The position numbers and the translations under genes are program-made. From assembly GCF_001949145.1 (NCBI RefSeq), contig NW_019091705.1:254141-302227 (forward strand): a DNA stretch of 48,087 nucleotides. Reading direction: 5' to 3'. The notes beneath the pieces were generated by a model that had not been told where the DNA came from, did no database searches, and worked only from the letters and a program-made list of their open reading frames with translations. Of this stretch, positions 9,991 through 22,800 are shown one piece after another. Numbering within the stretch: the first letter of the stretch is position 1; each line of letters opens with the position of its first letter. This DNA comes from Acanthaster planci. Its lineage: Eukaryota > Echinodermata > Asteroidea > Valvatida > Acanthasteridae.

Positions 9991-10685
9991 TCAATGTGAT
10001 TGTGTAGAGGTTCTTTGCATTGTCGAATAAGTGTGTATTTTAAACTGTGGTTATATGTATCGTCTCATATAAATATATATATTTCTGATTCAATTCCCAT
10101 CCCAACCAACACTATATCCCTACCCCACCCCACCCAATCCCACCCCAACCCTACTTACCTCGACTCCATCCCCCTCCCTGTATTTCTTACACCCAGTCCC
10201 ACAATACCCCAATATTTACCTTTTCAATCCCAGCCAGTTTTAATTCCCTCACATGTATTATTTCCCGTTTTTTTAAAACCTTTTTGTGTGGTAAACATAC
10301 GTATACGGGCGATTCACAATAGTGCGCCTCCAAGAGTTTGTAACGCGTTGACCAATCACAACGCGCGAAATTTGTCGACCCTTTTGAAACGCGCATTGGG
10401 TCGACAAATTTCGCGCATTGTGATTGGCCAACGCGTTGCAAACTCTTGGAGGTGCACTATTGTGAAACGACCGTATTGAAGATTTATTTTTATTAAATGT
10501 GTATTAATCTAACTTCATTATATTTTTTTAGTTTAAGTATAGTTTTGTATCTTATTTTATAAAGGTATTTGTCAAGATTATTTTGTATATCCTTTTTTAT
10601 TACATATAATGTACTTTTATTTGTTGTCACAGTCTTACAAAATTCCGATTTTGTGGCGAGAAGACTGGTATAATAAATAATATAT
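9991..10685 (+). mobile_element. 3' tail of the third non-LTR element
   Basis: Follows the stop at 9990. A pyrimidine-rich stretch (10085-10260, CCCCACCCCA-like) precedes T-rich sequence. Near 10637-10665 the small hairpin ACAAAATTCCGATTTTGT lies just before GGTATAATAAATAATATAT, a likely polyadenylation or tail region. Such a 3' hairpin beside the tail is common in these elements. A MITE is inserted at 10303-10476. Confidence 0.5.
10303..10476. mobile_element. 174-bp hairpin MITE
   Basis: Arms 10303-10381 and 10398-10476 are 79-nt inverted repeats with only a handful of mismatches and a 16-bp loop. The tips read ATACGGGCG and ATACGGTCG. Each arm includes a CCAATCACA box and an AAATTTGTCGACCC end. 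No convincing target-site duplication was found. Transcription would give a near-perfect 79-bp hairpin. The 159-codon frame across it starts without ATG and is not a gene. Confidence 0.88.
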
Positions 10686-10689
10686 ATAT

Positions 10690-13600
10690 TTTAATATATT
10701 AATATATTTTAATGAATAAAAATAAATAATCTTAGGTCAGGCATCACAGATGGGTATAAATAGACATGACGCAAGGGTCAGAGGTCACAAGTTGAGACCC
10801 CGGGTGTTTTGGATTTCATTCCCTTACGTAATTGGTTCAGATGCAGCCGGGTGTTCCTTAATGAGGTGCATTTGAAACAAATCTCAGAAAAGTTAAAATC
10901 CTACATAAGCATTTCCGAAATTCTTTTAGTTGGTCAATTCTTGTAAAGCATTATTCCTTCCACGTACACACCCATCAATAAATAAGTTGTTTGTAACTTT
11001 GTTGTTCAGTTGTACACATATGCCAATGCATGATTGTTGACGATTTACGTGCAATAAGCCCACCTAACCGGCCAGTAATAACTGAACATCGACGGTACCA
11101 TCCGAACATACAGAATGTAGAGGGGACGACTTCGGAATATTTCGGCTACTTCCAGAAAACTGGAGGAATTCCTCCAGTCCTGGTCACGGGGACATTGGCT
11201 GATTCGTGAGGTACATTGGGTCTGGTATCCAGACTAAGATCAGACATGGAGGCTTGAAGCATTTTACACACAACTTTCAATTCGGAAAAGATGTGTCATA
11301 TGGGTATTGAAAACCTATACCATGTGGCGCCTAGAGCTTACCAGATTCAGGGGTTCGCTCCTACAAGCAATGACATCGTTTTGGGGAGCCCGTGCGGTGT
11401 GCAGAAATAACACGTTATATAGGCCGCAGACTACATAAAATTGGTCTTAGGCAATCCAAAACGTGGACAAAACTGTTAGCTCATATTGGTGATTTAGCCC
11501 TCCATAGCAGCATGGTCAGCAATAATCATTTTAAAGCATCCGACGGCTCCCGTATGAGGCTACTAAGTCCGGCAGAGACATAGGGTAATACGACGACAAT
11601 TATTGCGGGATTGGCGCATCTTGGCGCGTGGGTTTTATTTAGCTCCATCTGCATTACGTGCGTCACATAATCGTCGGTCAGCATGTTTTGTTTTGGTTTT
11701 TTTTTCTCCACAGCTGTTAGTTATAACTCAACACTCGGCCCTAGAAAAGTCCGTGAGCGCCCTTTTCTTGGTGAATAGCAATGTGCTGACTTTACGCGAC
11801 TGTGCTGCAGTCGGTTGGTCATTTGTGGCGCAAGAAGACTGAGCATGCAGTGTGTGGGCATATATATTACCGGCAGTTCTTAGCATCTCTGACATTATAA
11901 ACGTGTAAATTGATAAAGGACCGGAGTCATACAGATTTTGTACTAGGGTGTTGATATTGCCCCTTGTACTGTACAAGGGCGATATCGAGAGACTATAGAG
12001 GTCAACACATAATTATTTTTATAACATTCAGTACCGGTAAGTTGCCCCTTCACTTTCGTATAGATCCTCCTCCGTGCCATGTCTTTGGAAGAGTTAAAGG
12101 AAAATCTCAACTACACTTGTCACATGACGAGAAGGGAATAAATGAGTAGATACAGAAATTAAAAAGAAATAGGCCTACAGGTCTATTTCCCTTCGTGCAG
12201 ACTCGGGACAGCTGTTTGCTAGTATAAGGCCCGAACTCGGGCACATACGAGCGAAGGTTTGCATGCACGATGGGCTAAATGCATTACACTTGAATATAGG
12301 CGCGACAGTTGGGGCGAAAAGGAAGAAAGTATTGCAGATTTTTCTCACACTATAAGTAGGCTTCACATAACTTGAACGTCGTGGTCTGTCTACAATTCCG
12401 TTTACGGTAGAATGACACCCTTTAGATGCTATCTGGTACGGTTTAATCAGACTCTCTTCAAGTAATCTACAAGGGCGTGCTTCATGCAACGCGAGTACGA
12501 GTAGAAGGGATCAGATAAGTTTCTGTATAAGCTTTCACACCATACGTTGGGCAACAAATCACTCATTTTGTCTAGTTGAAGGACCCTTGATCCCGCACCA
12601 GCGGTAAGGTATTTTCATTGGTCCTTGATTGTCAGAATTATTCTATTATGGAAGGTTTTAATATTAATCTAAGGGGGTAAATAGGATCCCTTTTATCGCA
12701 CATGTGACACGTCCTATTTCTGATATCGTTGCAGTGCTTTATATACACCCATTTTTCAATTTTTCACACCAAACAACACTGAATGGTTGAGAATGCATCA
12801 AAAACCTCAATTTCAGAGAAAAAAATGAAAAACGAATTGTCTAATGGCTGTATATAGAGAGAGAATGCTCAAGGTCAGCCTATAGCAAATGTGCACAAAC
12901 TACTGCAGACTGCCTATATACACTAACTAGTGCAAATACAATGAGCAGTAAGCAGCTGAAAATTACACTTTTCACATGAACAGCTTCAACTACCTGTTCC
13001 TACTGATAATGGGGAGGGTTACCCAGGCTAGACATTGCCAACTGTAGAGGCCAAGTGCACGAAAGACATAAAACTTTGGCCATGCTTCAACATGAAAGCT
13101 CACCGTAGATATTACTCCAGTTGACAGGCTCCAGCCCAAGAGTTCAAAACGTGAGCCCAAAATAGGGCACTTCCAACACGAGTGGAACAAATCACCAAGG
13201 AGAGTGTCTCGATAAATTTGAGTCACCTGTGCATATCCACGGCTTGGTCAGTCGGTGCCCAGGCTGTGCTTGACCATCTAAAATTGAACCGACCCCCCCC
13301 CACACACACACACAGTTAGGGTTGGCCTTCATCAGGGTTGGCATCTGCTCTGTTAGGGATGGAATCCAGCTTTTCTAGGTTTCATTCAGTCCATCCTAAT
13401 CAAAGAATTTATTGAATCCGACAAACAATTACAAAGTGACATGTTCCACATGTACATATATAATTCTCATGCGATTACCTGGATATTTATTATGTCCGAC
13501 AATCCAGTATTTCTGATGTCTCATAATCCATAAAACTGTTATTCATGGCTTGTTGTGGTCTCTCCACCACTGTAAGGACCAACGTAAACAAGAGGGATGA

Positions 13601-13874
13601 ATTTTAAACCCAGTCGCCACTACTGCCTGGACGCCGCCATTTTGAAATATAGGGTCCAGTCCACTAATTCAAGCCCCATTGAAAACAGTGTAATATCAGC
13701 ACCGTTCAGGCCCAATAGCATGCACGCATCCCTGAGATTTCTGAAACACAACTGAAATTCTTTTCTGGTCACTTATCTTTCAATTTCTTTTCAATTTTTT
13801 GTAAGTTAATCAATTACATTTTTAATTATTCCCACAAAACAAAATCACCCCCAAAAAGTGATTTTTCCGAAGTC
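10690..13874. other. no recognisable gene; minor structure only
   Basis: A TATAAATAG at about 10757 and an AATAAA near 10980 could belong to an LTR-like unit, but I find no matching ends. ACTGGAGGAATTCCTCCAGT at 11159-11178 is a perfect 20-bp palindrome. GATATTGCCCCTTGTA and its near-complement form a dyad at 11952-11985. A C-run followed by (CA)7 lies at 13293-13314. ORFs of 60-104 codons here (for example 11392-11583) match nothing I recognise. Confidence 0.5.
13293..13314 (+). repeat. poly-C / (CA)n microsatellite
   Basis: Nine C residues run directly into seven CA dinucleotides. Confidence 0.95.
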
Positions 13875-14449
13875 NNNNNNNNNNNNNNNNNNNNNNNNNN
13901 NNNNNNNNNNNNNNNNNNNNNNNNNNNNNNNNNNNNNNNNNNNNNNNNNNNNNNNNNNNNNNNNNNNNNNNNNNNNNNNNNNNNNNNNNNNNNNNNNNNN
14001 NNNNNNNNNNNNNNNNNNNNNNNNNNNNNNNNNNNNNNNNNNNNNNNNNNNNNNNNNNNNNNNNNNNNNNNNNNNNNNNNNNNNNNNNNNNNNNNNNNNN
14101 NNNNNNNNNNNNNNNNNNNNNNNNNNNNNNNNNNNNNNNNNNNNNNNNNNNNNNNNNNNNNNNNNNNNNNNNNNNNNNNNNNNNNNNNNNNNNNNNNNNN
14201 NNNNNNNNNNNNNNNNNNNNNNNNNNNNNNNNNNNNNNNNNNNNNNNNNNNNNNNNNNNNNNNNNNNNNNNNNNNNNNNNNNNNNNNNNNNNNNNNNNNN
14301 NNNNNNNNNNNNNNNNNNNNNNNNNNNNNNNNNNNNNNNNNNNNNNNNNNNNNNNNNNNNNNNNNNNNNNNNNNNNNNNNNNNNNNNNNNNNNNNNNNNN
14401 NNNNNNNNNNNNNNNNNNNNNNNNNNNNNNNNNNNNNNNNNNNNNNNNN
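13875..14449. other. assembly gap
   Basis: 575 unspecified bases. The two long frames that span it (13826-14464 and 13858-14592) exist only because N codons are never stops. Confidence 1.
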
Positions 14450-16160
14450 AGGTTTATTCCTCACTGCTGTTTGTTTCCTTAGTTTCTGTGGGTTTTTGGG
14501 GGCAGTTTTCTAGGGTTTGTTGTATTATAACAAGTGAAGTTGTTTATCATGTAATAACTAAACACTGTTTGTGTGTTTTTGATTATAGTTGACGTGACAA
14601 CAAGCAGCTGTATAGTGGTATTAAAGAGCAGCTGTATGTCAGTATAAAAGGAGAGTGAAATAAACCAAGTGTTTTGCTCTAACTGACGGTACACTACCCA
14701 ACATGGTATAATAGCCGTACGCACACACAAAAAAGTGGTTACAGGTGAAGGCGCTGGGGATGTTACTGTACACAGGACTTATTCAACAGGTCGATGAAAT
14801 TTCTTAATTAATAAACCGTGACGGCTTGGGCTGGGTCAGCAGTATGTTGACTCATCTTGTCAACTACTGGGGTATTTCAACCCATATCCGACATTAAAAC
14901 AGTCCTCAGTCCTCCAACAGGTAAAGGACTGAGGAATGTTAGGGTTAAGATACGGGCTATAGGCGGATGAGCATTATATACGAATAAGTGTCGTCAGAAA
15001 GGCAGGTTTTAAGGCCCGTTGTGATTCGGTAGCTGGTTTTATCGGGAAGCAAGAACAGATTAAGGATAGGAATGCCAGATTACTCCGCTATGTCAGCATG
15101 ACATTTGAGAAGCTCCTAAAAGCGTTTTCTCGTTGGCCACAAGACACAGTTAGAGGCACTTTTGCCTAGCAGGCACAAATCCAGGTACCTCATGCAACAA
15201 ATTACCTGCCACGGTTAGGACAGAACCGAGGAAAACCCTGCCTGTCAGATTTTGTTGTCAAGGCCAGCGGTGGAGCAGAACTCAATCACCTTAAACACTT
15301 TCCACTGAAGAAACTTTTAACTGTAAAACATCGCTGATGTTTTGACAAGATGGAGTTCCCCTCCTTCACTGAAAATATGGATAGAATTTGTCGATGTAAT
15401 TTGATTTGATTTCAAAGTTATATTTGTCAAGGGTGAAGGATTCAGCTGTGTAATTTAATCGAAAAGCTATTAAGGATTATTTTGAAGTTTGAATTATAGT
15501 CAGGAACGTACCTTTTCCTTCCAAATTAGAAATGTAGTACTTGTACGGTTTGGCCATTTCTTTAAATTTAGATGGTCAGTGGTCACTCTTGATGTCAATC
15601 ACGACTACATGTACCCTGCTACCCGTTGTCACAAATTGATTTTGACGACAGAAACCCTACTAATACCCGAATGCAGTGCTGAGAATTGAGCGAACAAGAG
15701 TTGACACACTGCGGCAGCCGGAACTTAACTGTAAGGGATGTATACATTGAAAACTACATGTATTTCTAAATGAGAAAGAACAAAGCCTTGGTGCATTTTT
15801 ATGACAACGAACTCTAATCTTCTGTGATTGTAAGAAGCCTGAAATGATTTGAAAGATTCAAATTGATTTTGTGCTTCACTGTTAAATTTGAATTCGATTT
15901 TTGTTTTGAGTATCAAAATGCGTTAAATTGGATAGCTGAGAATCAGAAAACAAAGAGATAATTTAACAGTTGATTGTAAACCTCATTTTTTGGGCCTTTA
16001 ACTTGATCAAATCCTTGATTGAATCGTGTTCTTTTTATGCCTATGTATAAAGTTGCGTGAACCAGAAAGGAAGAACACTTTAAAATTGAGAAGTTTCCGC
16101 CTCATCCCTTTGGCAGCCACATTCTTACACTGGAGCCCGAATAAAGCGGCAATGCAAATA
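14450..16160. other. no firm gene
   Basis: A 69-codon open stretch without ATG at 14961-15167 (ending VRGTFA-stop) has reasonable composition (GFIGKQEQIKDRNARLLRY) but I do not recognise it. The rest is AT-rich with no structured repeat seen. Confidence 0.4.
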
Positions 16161-16164
16161 GTTT

Positions 16165-16591
16165 ATTTACCGTTTAAAACCAAGTCGGCCATTAAACTTT
16201 ATCATAGTCTCATCCGATTAAAGGTTTTGTCCGGGCTTATAGATGCTACAAAACAACGGGACTACAAGTCCAGTAGCGGACGAACTTCAGACAGTGTGTC
16301 ACAGGGAGAGTCGTCTGCTGTGTTGTCAGCAAGAAGAAGAAATCGAAGGAGCGCGATAAATTGGTTGTGAGACATTGTCGACGGATACAAAGGACTTTGA
16401 AGGACTTCGCGCCTGGACCAGTACATTGCACAGCTAGGCCTTTTGTAGATACCCATCGAGAGCAGCAGTGTGACAAAGGCCATCATATCAGGAACATCCG
16501 TCGGAATGCAAGTACACCAAGAGTTAGCGGATTTCATATGATGCAAGATATGGGGCGGAGAGAACCCCCCCCCCGCCTTTGTGTCGGTCAT
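16165..16591 (-). pseudogene. piggyBac-type transposase fragment
   Basis: On the minus strand the frame from 16591 reads VPDMMAFVTLLLSMGIYKRP, then AMYWSRREVLQSPLYPSTMS, then HNQFIALLRFLLLADN, then LSEVRPLLDL. This is the start of the piggyBac transposase core (DDE_Tnp_1_7): the G-I-x-K-x-P, Y-W-S and R-F-x-x-I-x-R-x-L blocks and the I-R-P-L-L-D segment. A stop follows at 16262. In another frame at about 16171-16215 comes DETMIKFNGRLGFKR, matching the D-E-S-M-x-x-F-K-G-R block with the first catalytic Asp, followed by another stop. Everything after that, including the other catalytic Asps, is absent. A 13-C run at about 16565 precedes it. The ATG at 16589-16591 is probably not the native start. 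Confidence 0.85.
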
Positions 16592-16869
16592 TGTTTGGTC
16601 GGAATCTCAGGAATTCTTTACAGACTTCTAGGGCGAATGTGTTCGGTAACAATAGTCCAGAGTGGGTATAGGGATATTGGACATGGGGGGGGTTACCCAT
16701 CGGCCCCATGTTGTGCACGGTATCGCGGATTTTGCAGGTAGTGTCTGATCTGCCTATCGGTTGGCCTCCCTCACCAGCAATTGCCAAACTGCTTCACAGA
16801 AGAGTTGATCGTATTGCGCCAAAGGCGCAAGGTGGATAACTCTGCCCAAAAGGTGTATTCACCATAGCC

Positions 16870-17017
16870 GCCATTTGAGCAAGCGATACGCCGCCGGTGG
16901 CCGCGTGGTTTACGATAATGTACGGGCGCAGGCGCGCCAGGTACTAGGTGTACCTGTACGTGCCTGCTGCATGCGCCTGGTTGTGCATTGCGCAGGCGTA
17001 TCGCTTGCTCAAATGGC
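16870..17017. mobile_element. 148-bp MITE with 23-bp perfect terminal repeats
   Basis: GCCATTTGAGCAAGCGATAC plus GCC (16870-16892) is repeated exactly, inverted, at 16995-17017. The interior is GC-rich with a weaker dyad (GCGCAGGCGCGCC and relatives). It lies about 280 bp on the 5' side of the piggyBac relic. Its ends do not resemble any piggyBac terminus I know, so a relationship is unproven. Confidence 0.8.
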
Positions 17018-18410
17018 ACCTATGCGATTACAAAGTTTTACGTGTATTCACGGTGAAGTTCTCCATCTTGCACTGCTACGCGGCTCTATGCTATCTTCGG
17101 GGCTGACTGATGACTGAGATTCTGGCTACACCCAGTCGGTTCCGTGAAGTTAGGTAGTGGTTTTTGGTAAGTGGAGGTTGCTTGTCATCCAGTCCTGCAT
17201 TATTGAAGAATAATATCAGGTCTAATAAGAACAATATTTACCAAGTGTTTACACCAAACATCAAAGCATATGCATTCGAATGAAACGTGTATGAAAAATG
17301 GTTTCGTTATTGCTCGCTCTTATGCCGTTTGAGATTTCACAGGAAAAATGATTTGGATATAAACATTTCCAATCCAAGATGAACAGGTCAAACCGTGGTT
17401 TCTGGTTCAAAGCTTTAGTAAAAGTGATTGTAAATCCGTTTAAAAAAATTTTTCTAGTAAAAAAAATCACCTATGCCTTTTTATTGTTTCCGTCTGTTGT
17501 AAATGACCAGCAGATTCCTCATGTTTTTGAAAACGATGCCAGTTTTTGTACATCTTCTTGTATAAGTTGGTTTGCTGTGCGTCGTCTGCGAACGAGGAAA
17601 ATGACACGGCCTGCTTCCAAACGGTACAGAGCATGCGCGCAGTGCAACTAATTGCCCGTTTGAATGTTAACGTACAAACGAAAAACGTGCCAGAGTTTCC
17701 ACATTCAGGCATGGCTTGGGCGAACGGTTGAAATGACGCGAAATTACGAAACACGAATAAACTATAGACATATACATGTAGCTCCTCTATCATGTCTATG
17801 GGCATGATCGAATTGAACCTAGTTAATGACGTAGTAGAGTCTCCTAACGTACGCGGTGCACTTCGAGTTTCACTTAACTTCCCTCTCACAGCATTTGCAA
17901 AACCTGTCCATTGAAAAACTCAAACTCATCTGGTTAAATACTCGTACTTTAACCCCCATGATACATGGTTTTGAACATTTGTGAACAATTTCAGTGTCCT
18001 GAAATTTTGTCCGAAATCCAAAAATGTCGGCGTCGGATATTGGGCTCAAATTCCACTAAGTGTTCCCGCACTTGACAAAATCTTTCAGGTTGATAAGTTT
18101 GTACAAGGCATCATTCTTTCTGCGCACTCCACAAGCGTGTCAAAAAATATTTTCGTATTTTGAGCACATTCTAAAAGCGTTCATTTTGTGCGTCAGAAAA
18201 AAATCGGAAAATTGTGCGCAAATAAAATTTCATCAGAACTTTTTACCAAACACACAAACTGGAGATTTATGAATCAGAATAATAAGAGTTTGATGAAGTT
18301 TATCTGATTGTGAAATATGAGGTAAAAATATTGCTCTAGTAAGACACACGAGAGGCCATAAATGAAAGTTTAGGGGCCGCGTCACGGTACATCAAGGGTG
18401 CATTCCACAA
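17018..18410. other. no firm gene
   Basis: A minus-strand frame of 140 codons (17467-17889) starts with GTG. Its last part (KNWHRFQKHEESAGHLQQTE) faintly recalls the TTF/hAT zinc-finger W-x-R-F-x-x-H-E-x-S-x-H pattern, but upstream zinc ligands are not evident. The remainder is AT-rich and featureless. Confidence 0.3.
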
Positions 18411-18415
18411 ACAGT

Positions 18416-19743
18416 TGTGTTACGTTCCCTAAATATCAAGTCGATGGTAGCATGGACTTTATTAGTGTCTACAGGATGTGATATTTGGGGTCAACAATTT
18501 ATTAAAAGGTGGGCGTGAAACAAGGGGTTTTGGTGACAGTCAAACTGTATGGTTGGTTTATTGCTCTCACTTCTCTCATCAAAGTTCAATGTGGGTTCGA
18601 AGAAGGTGTAGCTTAACATAATACAACACACAAAAAGCAAAGTTATAGAGAGGCGAAGTTGTATACGAGTGTAACTAAACTACGGTTTGGCAGGACCATT
18701 GGACATGCAGGTCAGACGGAGTGGGTTACGGTACGTGTGTGCAGCATCGCACAACTAGGCTACACATCCGGCCGGGCCGTGGTGGGAGCTGTCCCGGACC
18801 ACCACGGTGACTAGCAAGGGCTAGACGGGGCCAGCGCCGGTATGTACCGACCGCACTGCCGCTCAGACCGCAATGTGTTGAGCGCAATGACAAGATCGCC
18901 GCACTGTGTACCATTGGCTCAGCGCAGAGACGGCGAAGACCGGGCTAGTTAGCAGGACATGGGTGGCGAGGGACACGGGGGTGTCTCGCACGGCGATTGG
19001 TTCGGACGTAGCGGTGACGGGCCGCTACGACTCTCGCTAGTACCCTGGGCTAATTTGTATTGCTCTCGCATCGGTCCAAGCTAAGCTAGCTGGCCATTCA
19101 TATGGTTACAATCACACTTCTCTCGGAAAGGGTCCAACCGCAGCACTACGTTAGGTTCCGCTCTCGCAACAAAGGTTTGGTTCGCCGTACCTGACCGACG
19201 AGTTAAAGAAAATCTGCTCTATTTATAGGATTCTAGAGGCTTAGAAATAAAAAAAGAGCGTCGCTGAACAGCTCAACCAATGAAAATCTTCCATCTCAAA
19301 GGGTCACATGACTTCCTGCTAGAGTCGTGTGCAAGAATCTAAGTGTCGTGTGTAAAAAGGTAAAATACAGAATAAGAAGTCACGTGTACAAAGTGTAGAG
19401 CCGGGTGCGTGAAAGTGCTTACTCGGTCATCTGTGGCGAATGATTGACAGTTACAAAGTCTGAGGTTTTTGAACTTTAGCATTTCAGGGAACCTTACCAT
19501 GCCCAACCACGCAGGGGAATTTCGACATGCCAAAACTGAGTGAGCAGAGAAAACACAAGGACAAAGGAATGAAGGAACACGCGATCACGCCAGAGTACAG
19601 CATGAATAACTTAATACAAAATTAGCGTCTCTTCTGCATGTCCATAATGCATAGCTGAGCTAAATAAGAGACCCTGGGAAATGCAAGGACCGAGAACGAG
19701 TAAAACTAGGGGGCGCTAGAATTCCAAGATTTGCGGGTGTGCA
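18416..19743 (-). mobile_element. probable solo LTR, 1.3 kb, minus strand
   Basis: On the minus strand it begins TGCACACCCGC (at 19743) and ends GTAACACA (at 18416), so it has TG...CA ends. It is flanked by the direct repeat ACAGT (18411-18415 and 19744-19748), extendable to ACAGTTG if the end is placed at 18418. Inside, on the same strand, are TATAAATAG at about 19222-19230 and AATAAA near 18560, correctly ordered for U3-R-U5. The middle (18700-19190) is much more GC-rich than its surroundings. No internal retroelement sequence or second LTR is nearby, hence a solo LTR. The low-complexity alternative, a CpG-rich host promoter on the minus strand, is possible. Confidence 0.5.
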
Positions 19744-19750
19744 ACAGTTG

Positions 19751-22554
19751 TATTTCTGTGCGCGCGTTGGATATACAGTACATGTACTCTACTATAAACT
19801 CACAAGCTGACGTGACCTGCTGGACATAGTGAATAGCGTCCTCTTGTGTCCAGACTGTGAAAGTTCATTAACCTGTAGCACTAGCAGTCAAATTCCGTAC
19901 GATAAAGTTTAACTGTAAACAGTTCTTTAGCAGTTGTTTAAGCAGTGTTTGAATCCAGAAATTGTTAGGAAGAGTCCCGCTCAAGAAGTAAGTGACAGAT
20001 TAATTCTTGATAGTTGTAACTGCATGAAAGAGAACTGTTTAGATTTCGCCATTAAGTTTTCCTTGAAGCATGTATACATGTAGGCCTAGGCCACAACAGG
20101 CAATGTGCATGGATTCTACCCCAGGTGGACTCCCTGACCGTACTACATGTACGTTAGTCGTAATGAAATGAAGACAACGTCCAACCTGGGCTACATGGAT
20201 TCCCATGTAAACAGACTTATGCATCCCCAAGTGATACAATAAAATTTAAAGTTTATCAGTTGATATCTCACCCAGATTCATGAACAGATCTATTTGGCTG
20301 CTCAGATACATGTAAACTTAAGTTGTAGACTATCCTAAATTTACGAGATTTTGTAGGAAATTTAAGGAAGAAATCCAAAGGTGACTATTTAGGTTAACAA
20401 TACAAACATGACTCACAGACGGTGTAAGGGACAATTCATCTTGCAGACATACATGACATATCTACTCTCTTATAAACAGGAAACATGCCAGATGTGATAG
20501 AATGTATTTTTCAGTTGTTTTATTTTCTTTCATATCATAATAGACAAAATTACAGAGTAGCAACCGTTTGTAGAATTATACCACAAATAGCAGAGTACTA
20601 GCTTTCCAGTTTGCATGATTTCTTCCTTAATAACCCTGTTGGTTTTGCATGCTTTCCACAGGTCCATACAAGTGGCAACTTACTTTTTGCTCTTATAAAC
20701 ACATGACATACTGTACTATGAATCAGTATTTTGTCTGTTGCCATCCAGATATTTGGCTCTTTAATGTGAACAATAAGGGTATAAAAATGTGAAAATGCTC
20801 GTGTTTTGTTCACCTTTTCTTAATGTGTTGATAGAGGGCGCTGTCTCCAACCTCAATCCTTTTTCAATTTAGGCTCATGAAATACCACCGTTGTACCTGG
20901 GGACGTTTGCCGCCCGAAGTGAACATGGCACTGTCCATGAGCAAACAGGCGTTTATCGTGTTTACGAAGAATCAGGAGAAATTTCACAATTTATAGAGAT
21001 AAGTTGGTGAAAATATGTGACATGGTGCGAGCAGCAGAAACAGTTTGATGGATAGGAGAGAGAAAATGTAGAAATAGCAAAAAATCAGCAATCTAAGCGG
21101 GGTATGGCTTCTTGGCCTTCCAACATGTCCAAACATGCCAAAGTTCCATGCCAAGCATATCGCATGCGTGCGAAGCATTTGTCATTCATGTCAGTTTTAA
21201 ATTGTGCTTCTCCTTCGTGTGCCTGGGATCAAGGTTTGTCTGTGTCAAGTTAAATAGTAATCATAGTGCTGGATTCAGGAAGCAGATGCAATTTCAGGGC
21301 AATAGAAATTATTTATGTAATACTTATTTCTACAAAAGTGGTCAAGTTGAATTTTTGTTAGGACAGGGTTCCACACCATTTCCATGCAAATAAAGTCATG
21401 ACACTTGATAGTCGTTTTTCTAGTTCCAGATCTCTCTTTGTTCTGGATCATTTGAATTTAAAACCTACCGTCTTTTTGTGCTGTTCCTCAGTTCGCATTC
21501 TAAGACAAGTTTTTTTGGAAGGTAAATATATTTGTTCTCAAATTTTCTGGACTAGGTCAGATTTGTAGTTCACACTTCGACATTTGAGTTTGTTAAAATT
21601 TTACTGGAGCCCAAAACATCAGCAACAATTTGCAGGGCGATAGGTCACTTCACCAAATACTTTTTTGTATATGTTTACAGCTAATCAAATAAATTAGAAT
21701 TTCTGTCTTCAAAATTGGCGGAAAGTTGAACACATTTTTTTTCTAAATTTGGATCGCACTTTAAGTGCACGCAAATACAGGTACGTTACAAACTCAACAA
21801 TACTGACCTATCAGAAATGTGAAGTAATGGGTTTGTCAGTGTGCGGCGTGAGGATGGTATTGTTGACAGCTTGCTGTACAGCAGATAAAGTTGAGTGACA
21901 GTTTATTTATGTTCTTTTTAATTTGTCGGAATTAGCTATGAAATTTTGATTTATGAACTATTTTTGTCTCAGAAATTCTCCATCAGAAAATCAGCTTGTT
22001 GCCATAGCTGAAATGTGGATTTTTGTGTGGTTACTTTTTATTTGTGAAGAACTTTTTGTTGCAATCCAGAACTGGTTTAACTGCAATTTGTGGATTTTTT
22101 TTGTAAATGCAGTCTGAGTGAATAATTTTTACAATCTGAAATTAGGAAAAAGAGTGTACATGTACTTCACTACAGATTTCCTTACATAAACTTATGAATA
22201 TATTAATCGTTCATGGTTCAATTTTTTTATGTGGTCTACAGTATGCTTACTGATAGTCCTTGAATTTGTGCAAGCCATGTAGCTATGGTTACGTGGCTTT
22301 GGTCCATTTTGAGTGGTTTTTGGAATTGTGCATCCCAGGGTACGTTGGGTAATTTACCCATAAATCATCTTGATTTGTATATCACCGATTCAAATGGCAA
22401 TTCAGATCAAGTTTTTTTTTAAATTGGTGATTTTGAATCAGCAGATTTAATTTGGGGAGGAAAAAAATTTCAATTTTCATTTTTACCTGATTTTTAACTT
22501 ATCCATTTTTGCACATTTTACAGCAGCTCCCTCCCCATAATTATCAAATGCACC
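19751..22554. other. no recognisable gene
   Basis: AT-rich DNA, T-rich after about 21400. Short ORFs (up to 93 codons at 21112-21393, not starting with a credible context) match nothing I know. It has many TACATGTA-type palindromes. It could be intronic. Confidence 0.45.
20830..20845 (+). promoter_or_regulatory. CTCF-like motif
   Basis: GATAGAGGGCGCTGTC fits the core of the CTCF consensus. A related minus-strand site lies about 1 kb upstream (19833-19852, with one change in the core). Motif match only. Confidence 0.25.
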
Positions 22555-22800
22555 TCAAGCCTCCAAAATCCTCTGGGTGGCTTCGGAGGATTTTGGAGGA
22601 TTCAGGATGCATGATGATATAAACATTGGAGAATTTTGGCGGACTGAGATGAATTGTGATAATTGAAGAGGGTAGGATTTCGGAGGATTGGGGATTAATA
22701 GTGTTTTAAAGGCTTGAGGATTTAGGAGGATTTAGGGTGAATGTAGTTTTTGAAGTTGGGCAATTGGAGGATTTTGGAGGATTGAAGATGTGCCCCAGTA
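22555..22800 (+). repeat. degenerate GGAGGATTT repeat
   Basis: About a dozen scattered copies of GGAGGATTTTGGAGGATT-like words in purine-rich sequence, starting with a short reverse-complement copy (CCTCCAAAATCCTC at 22560). Spacing is irregular, so this is a decayed tandem repeat. Confidence 0.6.

Noticed and set aside
10000-10479. 159-codon ORF
   Set aside because: Starts at TGT/ATG in a retroelement tail and runs through the hairpin MITE; no homology seen.
11300-11345. TGGCGCC retroviral primer-binding-like word
   Set aside because: No LTR end immediately upstream and no coding motifs downstream.
13826-14592. Two long open frames across the gap
   Set aside because: They consist almost wholly of undetermined bases.
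17467-17889. 140-codon minus-strand ORF with a zinc-finger-like end
   Set aside because: GTG start, only a weak W-x-R-F-x-x-H-E-x-S-x-H similarity and no Cys pair; too weak to call a hAT or TTF fragment.
18590-18605. tRNA B-box-like GGGTTCGAAG
   Set aside because: No A box or cloverleaf can be drawn around it.
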